A DNA stretch of 64,000 nt from Anomaloglossus baeobatrachus (taxonomy: Eukaryota > Chordata > Amphibia > Anura > Aromobatidae), in assembly GCF_048569485.1 (NCBI RefSeq), contig NC_134357.1, positions 234,084,735 to 234,148,734 on the forward strand, read 5' to 3'. Below are positions 40,437 through 51,620 of this stretch, piece by piece; positions within the stretch are counted from its first letter, which is position 1; each line of letters starts with the position of its first letter. The position numbers and the translations under genes were made by a program. Below the pieces are notes generated by a model. That model was given only the letters and a program-made list of their open reading frames with translations. It was not told where the DNA came from and searched no databases.

Positions 40437-41689
40437 GACCTGTTGTCCTGGTGCTGTTCAGACTTGTTCAGACTTGTTCAGAGTAGTGAAGCAGCATTGC
40501 ATACCTCCCAACTTTTCAAGAAAGGAAAGAGGGACAAAGTATGCGGCGCGCGCAGCGCGCCGCGGCAAATTTTGACCACGCCCCTAGCCACACCCATTTG
40601 GAAGTAAGGGTCATTCAGTAGATGCCCCGGACTGTTCATTCATATTCATAGCAGTCAGAATATTTTTATATTTTTGTGTCACTATATGACATGTTGCTTA
40701 TTTGTGCCTATAAATCCGTGTTCACACGTTGCATAAATTCTATTTCTTTTTGTTTCTGTCTGCACCAAACTACACAATAACAATCTTCTCTGTTTTTTCC
40801 ATTTTTGCTGCATTTTTTCTGCCTTTTCTCCATTATTTAATGCGTTTTTGGTTCAGATGTGAATCTGCGTTTTTAAGTGTTTTTATTGTACAGAGAAGCT
40901 TTTTCCTGCATTTTTTAAGCTCCACATAGAAACCTCCAGAGAAACCCCCCCCCGAAAACCGCAGAATTCAGCGGCGTCTTTTCATGGAACCACATACACT
41001 TTACTTGGACAATTAAACACAGCAGAATAAATGTGCAAGAAACAGCAGAAAAATATGCAGCATTTACACTACATGTGAATATGGACTAATTGTCCAAGCA
41101 AAGTGGATGAGACGTCCTGAAATCCCCGCTCCTGGTGCGTGGAAAGACGCCGCTGAACTGTGCGGATTTGGTGTTTCTTTCTTTATAAGCTTCAGGATTC
41201 ACATCAGCAACAAACATGTATCAAATAAGGGGGACAATGTATAAAAAATACCGCAAACACGCAATAATCAGAGAACATTGTTATTGCACTCGTGGCGCGG
41301 ACACCTGCAGAAAAAAATGCAGCATTTACGCTATGTGTGAACACAGCCTCAGTGATCCATTTTTATTACATTTTTTATGGGTTTTAATAAAGAAAAATAA
41401 TAAATTGCGCCTTTTTTTTCCCGCCATTTACCGATACCCACAAATAATCCTGATCGCTGTGTTGTTCAGGTCATTACGATTACAGGGACACCAAATATGT
41501 CCCTTTTATTTGCTGATTTGTGATGTTTATTATTTTATAAAAAAGTGCAATAAAATTACATTATTCTATTTTTTTTTATTATTTTTAGTAACTTTATTAG
41601 AAGAAAAAAAATCCTCTTTTCCTCTCCCTCTAGAATACAGGACATAGAGATGGCTGCATTGTAGGTTCATTTATGTGAAATCCTCCCTC

Positions 41690-41830
41690 TGACATCATCA
41701 ATCCTAGTGGCTCAACAGCTAGAGCAGCTAGGAAAGCCAGGAGGTTGCTGGACACAAGTTTTGAACGTTGCTGGTTTGAATCCAAGGTGGTGAAGATAAA
41801 AAAAAAAATAAAAAAAAATTGTATTTGTAT
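41690..41830 (+). mobile_element. tRNA-derived SINE-like piece
   Basis: TAGTGGCTCAACAGCTAGAG resembles an A box and GGTTTGAATCCAAGG a B box. They are followed by an A-rich tail near 41798-41820. It is not a functional tRNA because no proper cloverleaf forms. Confidence 0.45.
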
Positions 41831-41905
41831 TTTTTTCCTCATTTCTTTATAGTAGTTTTATGGGAACAAATGAATCTGACTTTTTCACCAACATTGAGAT
41901 ACAGT

Positions 41906-42050
41906 ATTTATCTATCTATCTATCTCTATCCCTCTATCTATCTATCTATGATTCTATCTCTCTATCTATCTATGATTCTATCTATCTATGATTCTATCTA
42001 TCTATGATTCTATCTCTATCTATTATCTTTCGTGTATCTATATATCCCTC
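41906..42050. repeat. TATC microsatellite
   Basis: Tandem TATC with interspersed 'gattc' leading into the ATCC array. Confidence 0.85.
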
Positions 42051-44515
42051 TATCATCCATCCCTCTATCATCCATCCATCCCACTATCATCCATCCCTCC
42101 CTCTATCTCTCCATTCATCTCTCCATTTATCCCTCCATTCATCCCTCCATTCGTCCACCCATCCCTCCCTCTATCCCTCCATTCATCCCTCCATTCATCC
42201 CTCTATCATCCATCCATCCCTCTATCCCTCCATTCATCCCTCCCTCTATCCCTCCATTCATCCCTCTATCATCCATCCATCCCTCCCTCTATCCCTCCAT
42301 TCATCCCTCTATCCCTCCATTCATCCCTCTATCAGCCATGCATCCATCCCTCCCTCTATCCCTCCTTTCATCCCTCTATCCCTCCATTCATCCCTCCTTC
42401 TATCCCTCCATTCATCCCTCCATTCATCCCTCTATCATCCATCCATCCCTCCCTCTATCCCTCCATTCATCCCTCTATCATCCATCCATCCCTCTATCCC
42501 TCCTTTCATCCCTCTATCCCTCCATTCATCCCTCTATCATCCATCCCTCCCTCCCTCCCTCTATCCCTCCATTCATCCCTCTATCATCCATCCATCCATC
42601 CCTCTATCCATCCCTCTATCATCCATCCATCCATCCCTCCATTCATCCCTCCATTCATCCCTCTATCATCCATCCATCCCTGCCTCTATCCCTCCATTCA
42701 TCCCTCCCTCTATCCCTCCATTCATCCCTCTATCCCTCCATTCATCCCTCTATCAGCCATGCATCCATCCCTCCCTCTATCCCTCCTTTCATCCCTCTAT
42801 CCCTCCATTCATCCCTCCTTCTATCCCTCCATTCATCCCTCCATTCATCCCTCTATCATCCATCCATCCCTCCCTCTATCCCTCCATTCATCCCTCTATC
42901 ATCCATCCATCCCTCTATCCCTCCTTTCATCCCTCTATCCCTCCATTCATCCCTCTATCATCCATCCCTCCCTCCCTCCCTCTATCCCTCCATTCATCCC
43001 TCTATCATCCATCCATCCATCCCTCTATCCATCCCTCTATCATCCATCCATCCATCCCTCCCTCTATCCCTCCATTCATCCCTCCATTCATCCCTCTATC
43101 ATCCATCCATCCCTGCCTCTATCCCTCCATTCATCCCTCCCTCTATCCCTCCATTCATCCCTCTATCATCCATCCATCCCTGCCTCTATCCCTCCATTCA
43201 TCCCTCCCTCTATCCCTCCATTCATCCCTCTATCCCTCCATTCATCCCTCCCTCTATCATCCATCCATCCCTCCCTCTATCCCTCCATTCATCCCTCTAT
43301 CATCCATCCATCCCTCTATCCCTCCATTCATCCCTCTATCATCCATGCATCCATCCCTCCCTCTATCCCTCCATTCATCCCTCTATCATCCATCCATCCC
43401 TCTATCCCTCCTTTCATCCCTCTATCATCCATCCATCCCTCTATCCCTCCATTCATCCCTCTAGCATCCATCCATCCCTCTATCCCTCCATTCATCCCTC
43501 TATCATCCATGCATCCATCCCTCCCTCTATCCCTCCATTCATCTCTCCATTCATCCCTCCATTCATCCCTCCATTCATCCCTCTAACCCTCCCTCTATCC
43601 CTCCATTCATCCCTCCATTCATCCACGCATCCCTCCCTCTATCCATCCATTCATCCCTCCATTCATCCCTCCATTCATCCCTCTATCATCCATCCATCCC
43701 TCCCTCTATCCCTCCCTCTATCCCTCCATTCATCCCTCTATCCCTCCATTCATCCCTCTATCATCCATGCATCCATCCCTCCCTCTATCCCTCCATTCAT
43801 CCCTCCATTCATCCCTCTATCATCCATCCATCCCTCTCTCTATCCCTACTTTCCTCCCTCTATCCCTCCATTCATCCCTCTATCATCCATCCATCCCTCC
43901 CTCTATCCCTCCATTCATCCCTCCATTCATCCCTCTATCATCCATCCATCCCTGCCTCTATCCCTCCATTCATCCCTCCCTCTATCCCTCCCTCTATCCC
44001 TCCATTCATCCCTCTATCATCCATCCATCCCTCCCTCTATCCCTCCATTCATCCCTCTATCATCCATCCATCCATCCCTCTATCCCTCCATTCATCCCTC
44101 TATCATCCATGCATCCATCCCTCCCTCTATCCCTCCATTCATCCCTCTATCATCCATCCATCCCTCTATCCCTCCATTCATCCCTCTATTCATCCCTCTA
44201 TCATTCATCCATCCCTCCCTCTATCCCTCCTTTCATCCCTCTATCCCTCCATTCATCCCTCTATCATCCATCCATCCCTCCCTCTATCCCTCTTTTCATC
44301 CCTCTATCCCTCCATTCATCCCTCTATCATCCATCCATCCCTCCCTCTATACCTCCTTTCATCCCTCTATCCCTCCATTCATCCCTCCATTCATCCCTCT
44401 ATCATCCATCCATCCCTCCCTCTATCCCTCCTTTCATCCCTCTATCCCTCCATTCATCCATCCCTCCCTCTATACCTCCTTTCATCCCTCTATCCCTCCA
44501 TTCATCCCTCCATCT
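42050..44515. repeat. ATCC/CCCTCTATCATCC array
   Basis: About 2.5 kb of tetranucleotide-derived text (ATCC, CCCT, CTAT) arranged in longer units such as 'tccctccattcatccctcta' and 'tcatccatccatccctcc'. There are long-range duplicated blocks, for example around 42330-42620 repeated around 42750-43040. All three plus-strand frames stay open for hundreds of codons (Pro/Ser/His/Ile/Leu). Not coding. Confidence 0.93.
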
Positions 44516-44595
44516 TTGCAGCTGAATAACCTGCTTCTGGTGTCTCACCTGCAGTATAGAGGTCAAGATAACAAAATCTTCCTATTGGTTTCAAT

Positions 44596-44690
44596 AGAGG
44601 CAGTAGCTCAGTGGTTAGAGCTGCTGCCTTTGAAACAATGAACTCACAGCTCCACGAGTTCGAGTCCCGGCCGCCCCGAAAATCCAGCCG
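44596..44690 (+). mobile_element. tRNA-derived SINE head
   Basis: GGCAGTAGCTCAGTGGTTAG and GAGTTCGAGTCCCGG match A and B boxes with a good D-stem and T-stem. The anticodon region is too long and the acceptor stem mispairs, so this is a SINE head or tRNA relic rather than a working tRNA gene. Confidence 0.5.
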
Positions 44691-44829
44691 ATGATAATTT
44701 AATTTAATTTATTCACTCCACTGAGGGGAGGAGCCGGGACATCAGCTGTGAGCCGCGGGAGTGCGGGACAGCCCTGATAAATCGTGCAAGTCCCGCAGAA
44801 TCCGGGACGGTTGGGAGGTATGGCATTGC

Positions 44830-44960
44830 GTTCTTCCTTGTTTACCATCCAGCCGCCCGCCCTGCAGCAGCATGTCACTAGTCCCCAGTCCCGCCTGTCT
44901 GGATTGTATGCACACACACGCGCCACCTAGTGGACACAAGGAGGTTTCACAGAACAATGT
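44830..44960 (-). promoter_or_regulatory. possible original POLD4 promoter or 5' untranslated region
   Basis: This is the sequence that would directly precede POLD4 exon 1 if the 40501-44822 element were absent. It is GC-richer than its surroundings (GCGGGCGGC, GGCGGGACTGGGGAC on the minus strand). There is no TATA box, which would fit a housekeeping promoter. This is inference only. Confidence 0.3.
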
Positions 44961-45452
44961 GTAATAACGGTAAAAGCGTGGCTTTGCAGACTGTGAAATG
45001 AATCCCCTGCAGGACTGGGATGAGTGGCAGCTTGTTGTGACCTTCAGATAATGTTCTTAGACTAGGCAGCTATTGCACGTTTTGTCAGTAGTCTATTCTA
45101 GTTATACAAAGATGCACGAGCCTGTGTAATGTATGTGTTGTATTTTTCTTTTGTCAAATGAGGCTTGTTTTTGAGTGGAGTTGCTGAGTTTTGAATGGCG
45201 CCATTTATTTTCCCATACAATGTAATGAATGTTTGTTTATTGAGCATTAGATATGACCTGGATACACGAGTCACCAGGTCAGTATGATTACAGTGATACC
45301 AAACGTGCAGAAAACTTCAGAAGTTTGTAAAAAATAAATAAATAAATATTTCAGTCATTTTTTTTTCCCGAGATTCATAAAGTATTTTTGTTTTCAGCGA
45401 TGGAGCTGGATTATGGCTTTTTTATTGTTGTGTGGCGAGGCTTTAGGGATCA
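44961..45452. other. AT-rich stretch, no feature recognised
   Basis: No open frame, repeat or splice signal worth calling was found. Confidence 0.4.
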
Positions 45453-46648
45453 TGTGACGCCCTGGCAAAACCAGATAGTCACAAAAGTGGTCCACCCTCC
45501 TTGATACCACCAAAAACCCACACCCAGGTACAACACACAGCCATTAAACCCTAGCCACCCCCTCATGATAATAAGGACACATCAGTGGGCAGGATCAGCC
45601 AGATGAGAACGCCCACCTAGGGTTCCTGAGGTGTCAGAAGCGGCAACACGACAGACAAGCCCTGACAGGAGTTAAGTGCAGACAGTCAAATTTGGACAGT
45701 TGAAGTGTGGAGTTGTAGTTGAGTGGAAGCAAAGTACAGACTGAGAAGTGTAGTCAGGGGTAGGGGCCCTTGGACTACCCGGCTGGGTGGCAGACAGTGA
45801 ACAGGGCCACAGGCGACGGACATCCGGTCGCGGGAGACCTTAAGTGGACCGGGGCAGGGTTGTAGCCCGCCGGTGCCGACAGCAAGAATCTGGTCCGGAG
45901 GCCGTGCACAGACGGGGTTCCTGGACCCTAGGACGAGTAAGGTTGCATTCCCCTTGTTAATCAACCAGCAGAGGACGAGGTTTCAGGCCTTGTTCTCCAG
46001 AAGCCCAGAGAGCGAAACGGAAGCCCAACGCGGGGGATAGGGTGTCCGTCAGAACCCACAGAAATCCCAAGGGTCAGATTTCGCGGGCCACAGCTCCCAA
46101 ACATACACAGTACCGGGAGTGGACTTTCCCGTTCCATGCGGAGTTGTCTCACAGAAGAGACAAACACAGAGTGCAGGAGGAAGGGACACCTGTTTGCTAC
46201 ACCCGGGTATGGGACCCGAATACACCCCCCACCGGCGACCGGTCACTGGCAACCTTGTTTACCACTGGACTTGTGTGTGATTACTGAACTCTAAGTACAC
46301 TATTGATCCCCGGTCCAACCTAGCACGCCACCTACAGCAGCCATTACTCCCGTGTACTGACAACGGGTCCCCGGACTACACCTCCCCTACCCGTGGAGGG
46401 GATCCCATCTTGCTGCCCCACTCCATCAGCCCCGGGCACCCCATCACCAGGCAGCGCTGGTGTCAGCATCCCTCACCGCAACGCACGGGTGGCGTCACAG
46501 ACACATCAAAACCCCTGTAAATATCCCCCCTTCCGACGGTTGTGAAGACGGACGGCCGTGCGAGCCCGGGTCCGGTCAAAACTTGAGCCGCAGCAGCGAA
46601 CCCGGATCCGAGCGGCCCCATAAGCGGCAGCGGCCCCCGCCTGCAACA
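45453..46648 (+). mobile_element. fossil LTR, same family as 7838-9008
   Basis: Begins TGTGACGCCCTGG and can be followed to ...CCTGCAACA. It shares the order of GC-rich words near its end (GGATCCGAGCGGC) with the minus-strand copy at 7838-9008. No internal coding region is attached. It is an old remnant and the target duplication was not found. Confidence 0.45.
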
Positions 46649-46649
46649 T

Positions 46650-48660
46650 TCATTCACATGATCGTTCCATTTTTGTGTTCCGCAAAACATGGTTTGTTTT
46701 TTTCATGGATGCATCTTTGTGGCATCCATTTGCCATCCGTTCCGTATACGGGCCGTGTGGCATCCGTGTGCCTTCCATTTTTTTTGTGGAAGCAGCTAGA
46801 TAGATAAATAGATGGATAGCTAGATATAGATAGAGGGATAGATAGATGAATAGATAGATAGAGGGATAAATAGAGGGATGGATGAATGAATAGAGGGATA
46901 TATAGAGATAGAGGGCTAGCTAGAGGGGATAGATAGATAATAGATGAAAAAGACATATATAATGTCCCACCAGCATTTTGTAATCTTGCACCTTTTAGTG
47001 CCTTTCATGTGGCACTAAAGGGTGCTTAGCCTTGTATTCAGCCAAAGAAAAAAAAAAAAAAAACCTAAAAAAACGACGTGGGGTCCCCTATTTTTTTGTA
47101 GCCAGCTAGCGTAAAGCAGATGGCTGCAGCCTGCAGACCACAGCTGGCAGCTTTACCTTGGCTGGTAATCCATAACAGAGGGCACCCCACGCTGTTATTT
47201 TAAATTAAATAAATAATTAAAAAAAAAATGGTGGTGTCCACCCAAATTGGATCACCAGCCAAGATAAAGCAGACAGCTGTGGTCTGGTATTCTCAGATTA
47301 GGGAGGTCCATGGTTCTTTGACCTTAATCAGCCTAAGAATAGCAGACCGCAGCCGCCCCAGAAGTGGCGCATCAATTAGATGTGCCAATTCTGGTGCTTT
47401 GTTCCCAGCTCATTCCGATGCCCTGGTGCGGTGGTAAACGGGGTAATATATGGGGTTGATACCAGATGTGTAATGTCACCTGGCATCAAGCAGTGGGGTT
47501 ATGAGGTCACGGCGTCTATCAGTAACCCAGTCAGTAATTAAAAAAAATAGACGACAAACAAATTTGAAAAAAAAAAACAATTCCCCAGCACATTCCCTCT
47601 TTCACCAATTTAATGAAAAGAAAAAACAAATCTGGGTCCGGCGTAATCCAATAAGGGGGTCCCACGACGATTCCTCCTCACTGTCCCAGTCAATGAAGAA
47701 CAGAATGTTCCCCATTGTCTGGGAGACCAGTGCAGTGACCTGAGCTAACGTGAGGTCAACCCAGGTCACCGCAGGGGATAACCAGCGCTGACTTCAGGAG
47801 GTTAGCGAGGTACATTACCTGCGGTGAAGGAAACCGCTGGACTCCTGACATCAGCGCTTGTCACTGAGTTCTATGCCCTCCGCGTCCTCAGATCACCTCT
47901 CACGAGCAGCCTGTGACGTCACCGCTAGTCACAGTCTTGTGCCGCCCGCTAGAGGTGATATAAGAACGCGGCGGTCAGTGACGAGCGCTGATGTCAGGAG
48001 GGCAGGACTTCATCACCGCAGGTGATGCGGGACTTCATCACTGCAGTAAGTAATGACCTTACTAACCTCCTGATGGCAGAGCTCAACATTCCCACGGCTG
48101 CTCGCACTGCAGTGCCGGCATATGCTGACATTACAGTGCAGCCATATGCTGATACCCTGCACTGCGGGCATATGCTGACACACTGCAGTGTGGGCATATG
48201 CCGACACACTGCAGTGTGGGCATATGCCGACACACTGCAGTGTGGGCATATGCCGACACACTGCAGTGCGGGCATATGCTGACACACTGCAGTGCGGGCA
48301 TTTGCTGACACTGCAGTGCGAGCAGCCGCGGGGCTGGAGCGGGAGCTGGACACAGACTGCAGGGGCACCCGACGGAGGTCACACGGAAGTGCTTCAGTGC
48401 GGTTTCCGGGGATTTTGTGGGCCCATTGAGTTGTATTGAGTCACGGTGCGTTATTACGGAACAGAATAAGACATGTTCCATAATAACGGAACGGACATAC
48501 GGCATCGGATGTGTTTTTTTTGTAGGATCGGATGCACACGGATTGCTACCGTGTGCCATCCGATCCTACACAGAACACATTGAAAAGATGGTCCTGTCTG
48601 TGGGTCCGCAAAAAAACAGGAACTGACCAGGACGGACGGAACGGTCATGTGAATAAGCCC
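46650..48660. mobile_element. MITE-like repeat with inverted ends
   Basis: The left end ATTCATTCACATGATCGTTCC and right end, the complement of CTTATTCACATGACCGTTCC, are inverted. The interior from 46980 to about 47800 resembles 55880-56720 ('cactaaagggtgcttagcct', 'tgtagccagctag', 'cagacagctg'). A 26 bp minisatellite lies near its right side. Confidence 0.5.
48100..48325. repeat. 26 bp minisatellite
   Basis: About eight units of the type 'cactgcagtgtgggcatatg' plus 'ccgaca', ending in a GC-rich flank. Confidence 0.85.
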
Positions 48661-48715
48661 TTATAGACACCTTTTGGGGTAGATACAATGGTTTTATCAC
48701 ATCTTATTGCACTTT

Positions 48716-48905
48716 TTAAGGCTATGTGCGCACGTGTGCGTAATTCATGCAGTTACGCTGCGCTTTGTAGCGCAGCGTAACTGCATGCGTCCTGCGTCCC
48801 CTGCACAATCTATGAAGATTGTGCAGGGGCCGTGCGCACGTGGCGTCTTAGAGTGCAGCGCTTCGGCTGCTGCCCGAAGTGCACGTTAGTGAGATGCCTG
48901 AAAAA
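48716..48905. repeat. pair of perfect hairpins in a GGCTATGTGCGCAC-type MITE piece
   Basis: Begins GGCTATGTGCGCACGTG. A 17 bp perfect stem TGCAGTTACGCTGCGCT with a 4-base loop is followed by a 13 bp perfect stem CCCCTGCACAATC with a 6-base loop. They are bracketed by GTGCGCACGTG on both sides. Confidence 0.65.
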
Positions 48906-49079
48906 CTGCAAGTTTTGCATTGTAATTCTTTTCTCTTTGGGTGTTTACTCTATGGAATAATTAACTTTATATTTTGATAGATCAGACTTTAATAAACGGG
49001 CATTGCCTGATATGTTTCTTTTTCTATTTTTTACATTTATTTTAAATTGGGAAAAAGGAGGGGGATTTACATAATTGCA

Positions 49080-49290
49080 AAGGTTGAAAAAAGACCTAGG
49101 TCCATCTAGTTCAACCTTCCTCCACCAATTATACATTGTGTCACTAAATCATTTATAACCAGGGCTGTGGAGTCGGTAAGCCAACCCTCCGACTCCAACT
49201 CCACAGCCCTGGTCGGTAAGCCAACCCTCCGATTCGACTCCTCAATTTCCTTGATTCACGACTCCGATTCTCTCATACATGGCTCATCTT
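49080..49290. repeat. two interspersed repeat fragments
   Basis: 49080-49150 matches the start of the repeat at 27216 ('gacctaggtccat', 'ttcaaccttcctccacca'). 49152-49290 contains 'agggctgtggagtcggtaag' and its inverted partner, a widespread amphibian and fish repeat as I recall. Confidence 0.5.
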
Positions 49291-49329
49291 TGTGATACAT
49301 GTACTGTAGTAAGATGGTAACATCAGGCT

Positions 49330-51086
49330 TTTAATCCTTATTATGCAATAATCAAGCTGTTTAGATAGAACATAAGGCAGCGCTCCAGGCCGCGACACAG
49401 CGGGGTTCCCCAGATGAGGTGCTGGTCGTAGCTGGCATGGGGGAGCTCCGGCTGGTCCCGACCCGCGCGCCTGAGAGGCACGTAGACGCCCCGTTTTGGG
49501 AGCGGCAGCAGAGCCAGCTGGGCCGGGAAATCGAAGCCCGGGAGAAGAGGAGGGCCGAGGTCCTGGCCCGCACCATCAAGGATGAAAGTGAAGAAGATTA
49601 AGGTAGCGGATCCCCGTTGCCACAAGTACAGACCCCGTTGGGACCTAACTGCCCGTCCCCATTGGGACCTTTGTTGCCCCTTTGTTTTGCATGAGCAACC
49701 ATGAACATGGCTGAGAACTGGCAAGCCACCCAAAAACTTTTGGGCTTGTAAATAGTGCCCTTATTGCACTTCCCGCTACTGCTGGTCTCCGGAGAGGTTG
49801 GTTGGAGGGAGGACCCGCAGCGGAGCAGGCTGGGGTCCGGTCACCACCGGAACAGGTGACCATCCTCCGGGTCAGGAGTCCCCTGGACGTGGGGCCTCTC
49901 AGTGACTGCGGGGTGCTAAGTACCGTTCCCGCTTGGGTAGCCTGGATCAGTTCCTGTTTCCGGACTGGGGAAAAGGGGTGTTGCCCATTTCTTAGCGGCA
50001 GCATCAAGGTACAGGTTGCTTGGGTGGGAAAGCGGAAGGACATGGACCCGTTGTTATTAAAAATGTTACCGTAACGTTTAAGTGCCTCCCGTAAAGGAAG
50101 ATTCAAACAAATGTAAAAAGTTTAGTATGCTTATACATGTTTTCCGTTTTATTTTTTCCAGTTACAAAGAAAAATAAACCGGTGTTGGTCGGGCAGCCCG
50201 CGGACGGTCTGCATTAAACCAAGGGGGAATGTGACGCCCTGGACTAGCCAGGGGTCACAGGTAGTCCCACGCACCACACCCCACCCTAATAAGGTAATAG
50301 CAGCCACACATTGAAACCCTGAGTCGCCCCTCCCAGGTCCTGACGTTCACACCCGGTGGGGCGGAGTCAGGCAGTTGGCCACGCCCACTGAGGAGTTCGG
50401 ATGGCCTTGGGCGGGAACACAAGACAGATGAGTGTTGACAGTGGACAGAGGAGGAGTGGAGGAGAAAACTAGGAACTGTCAGGGGCCTGGGTAGGAGCCT
50501 AGGTACTGTTTCCGGCCAGGAGGCAGACGGTAGTGGCTGCCTGCAGGAGACCGGGAAGACAACAGGTGGAACCGTAAGGGACCAGGACAGGGTAGTGGCC
50601 CACCGGAACCGAACCGGGGAGCCAACTGGATACCGGAGCACCAGGCAGGGTAATCAGACCCCAAACTAGTCCAGAAGCCACTGGATCTTAGTCAAATTAA
50701 CTGATTGCGGTCTGGACCTCAGGGTCCTTTCCCACCTAAATCCCGATTGAAGGCAACAGCCCAACCAGTACGGATAAGTGCCACCGCCAGAGATCCAAAG
50801 GGCCAGCGTCTGCGGGCAAACGGGCTCCTCCGGTGTACATAAGTTGGGGAGTGGACTACCATTGCTTAGGCATAGGAGTCAAAAATCACTACACAAAGGT
50901 GCAGGAGAAAGTCGGACATTACCAACCTTACTAGGAGAACACGCAGCCGGCTGCGGGCACCAATCATCACCGAACTTGGTTTACCAGTGACTCTTTGTGT
51001 GGTTATAATCGTGAGTACAACAGTGCCATCAGGCACCGCACCGCAACACTCCGCCCTGCACCCCGGCCCTCGCCAACCAGGCCCCG
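49330..51086 (+). mobile_element. 3' part of a fossil LTR retroelement
   Basis: Internal sequence precedes a polypurine tract (AAGGGGGAA) at about 50220, directly followed by an LTR beginning TGTGACGCCCTGG at 50229. The LTR can be followed to about 51086, where it breaks off at a TA run. A short frame at 49419-49601 has a charged helical stretch (REIEAREKRRAEVLAR) and may be a gag remnant. The element is broken and its 5' part is absent. Confidence 0.5.
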
Positions 51087-51620
51087 GGACCAACATATAT
51101 ATACAATATACAGGGAGCAGATGTGATAGGCTCCCTGACAACAGGGGATCACAGAGAACAAACAAGCAGACTAGCAAAGATTAACTCTTGGTAGCCTGCC
51201 TATGAATCAGCACACGACAGGTCGATGCCCAAGTCTGCCTGCATTGCTCCCAGACACCAGAGAATCTCTCAGTCAGAGTGTTAAGGGAGCTTTACACGCA
51301 GCCGCCCCCGTCGTTTGTGCGTCACAGGCAAATCGCTGCCCGTGGCGCATAATATCGCTTGTACCCGTCACACATACTTACCTTCCTAGCGACGTCGCTG
51401 TGGCCGTCGAACAGCCTCTTTTCTAAGGGGGCGGTTTGTGCAGCGTCACAGCGACGTCACACGGCAGGCGTCCAATAGAAGCAGAAGGGCGGAGAGCAGC
51501 CACATGAAAGTCACGCCCACCTCGTTGCCGGAGGACGCAGGTATGGTGTTTTTCGTCGTTCCTGGGGTGTCACATGTAACGATGTGGGCTGCCTCAGGAA
51601 TGACGAACAACCTGCGTCCA

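Larger units (their letters stand above)
40501..44822. mobile_element. 4.3 kb DNA-transposon-like element upstream of POLD4
   Basis: The left end ATACCTCCCAAC and right end GTTGGGAGGTATG are inverted repeats. GCATTGC lies immediately outside both (40494-40500, 44823-44829), a duplication of about 7 bp that would suit a hAT-like element. No transposase frame is recognised. More than half of its length is an ATCC-type array that must have expanded after or before insertion. It also holds two tRNA-like SINE heads. It starts about 65 bp upstream of the POLD4 ATG. Confidence 0.72.

Noticed and set aside
41988-44641. Three overlapping frames of 486-869 codons rich in Pro, Ser, Ile, His
   Set aside because: They derive from an ATCC-type array read in all three phases; not protein coding.
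44596-44690. tRNA gene
   Set aside because: A and B boxes are good but the acceptor stem mispairs and the anticodon arm is too long; better explained as a SINE head.
48100-48325. CRISPR-like regular repeat
   Set aside because: Contiguous 26 bp minisatellite without spacers.
49419-49601. Small independent gene (60 codons)
   Set aside because: It sits just upstream of a polypurine tract and LTR, so it is more likely a gag remnant of a fossil LTR element.
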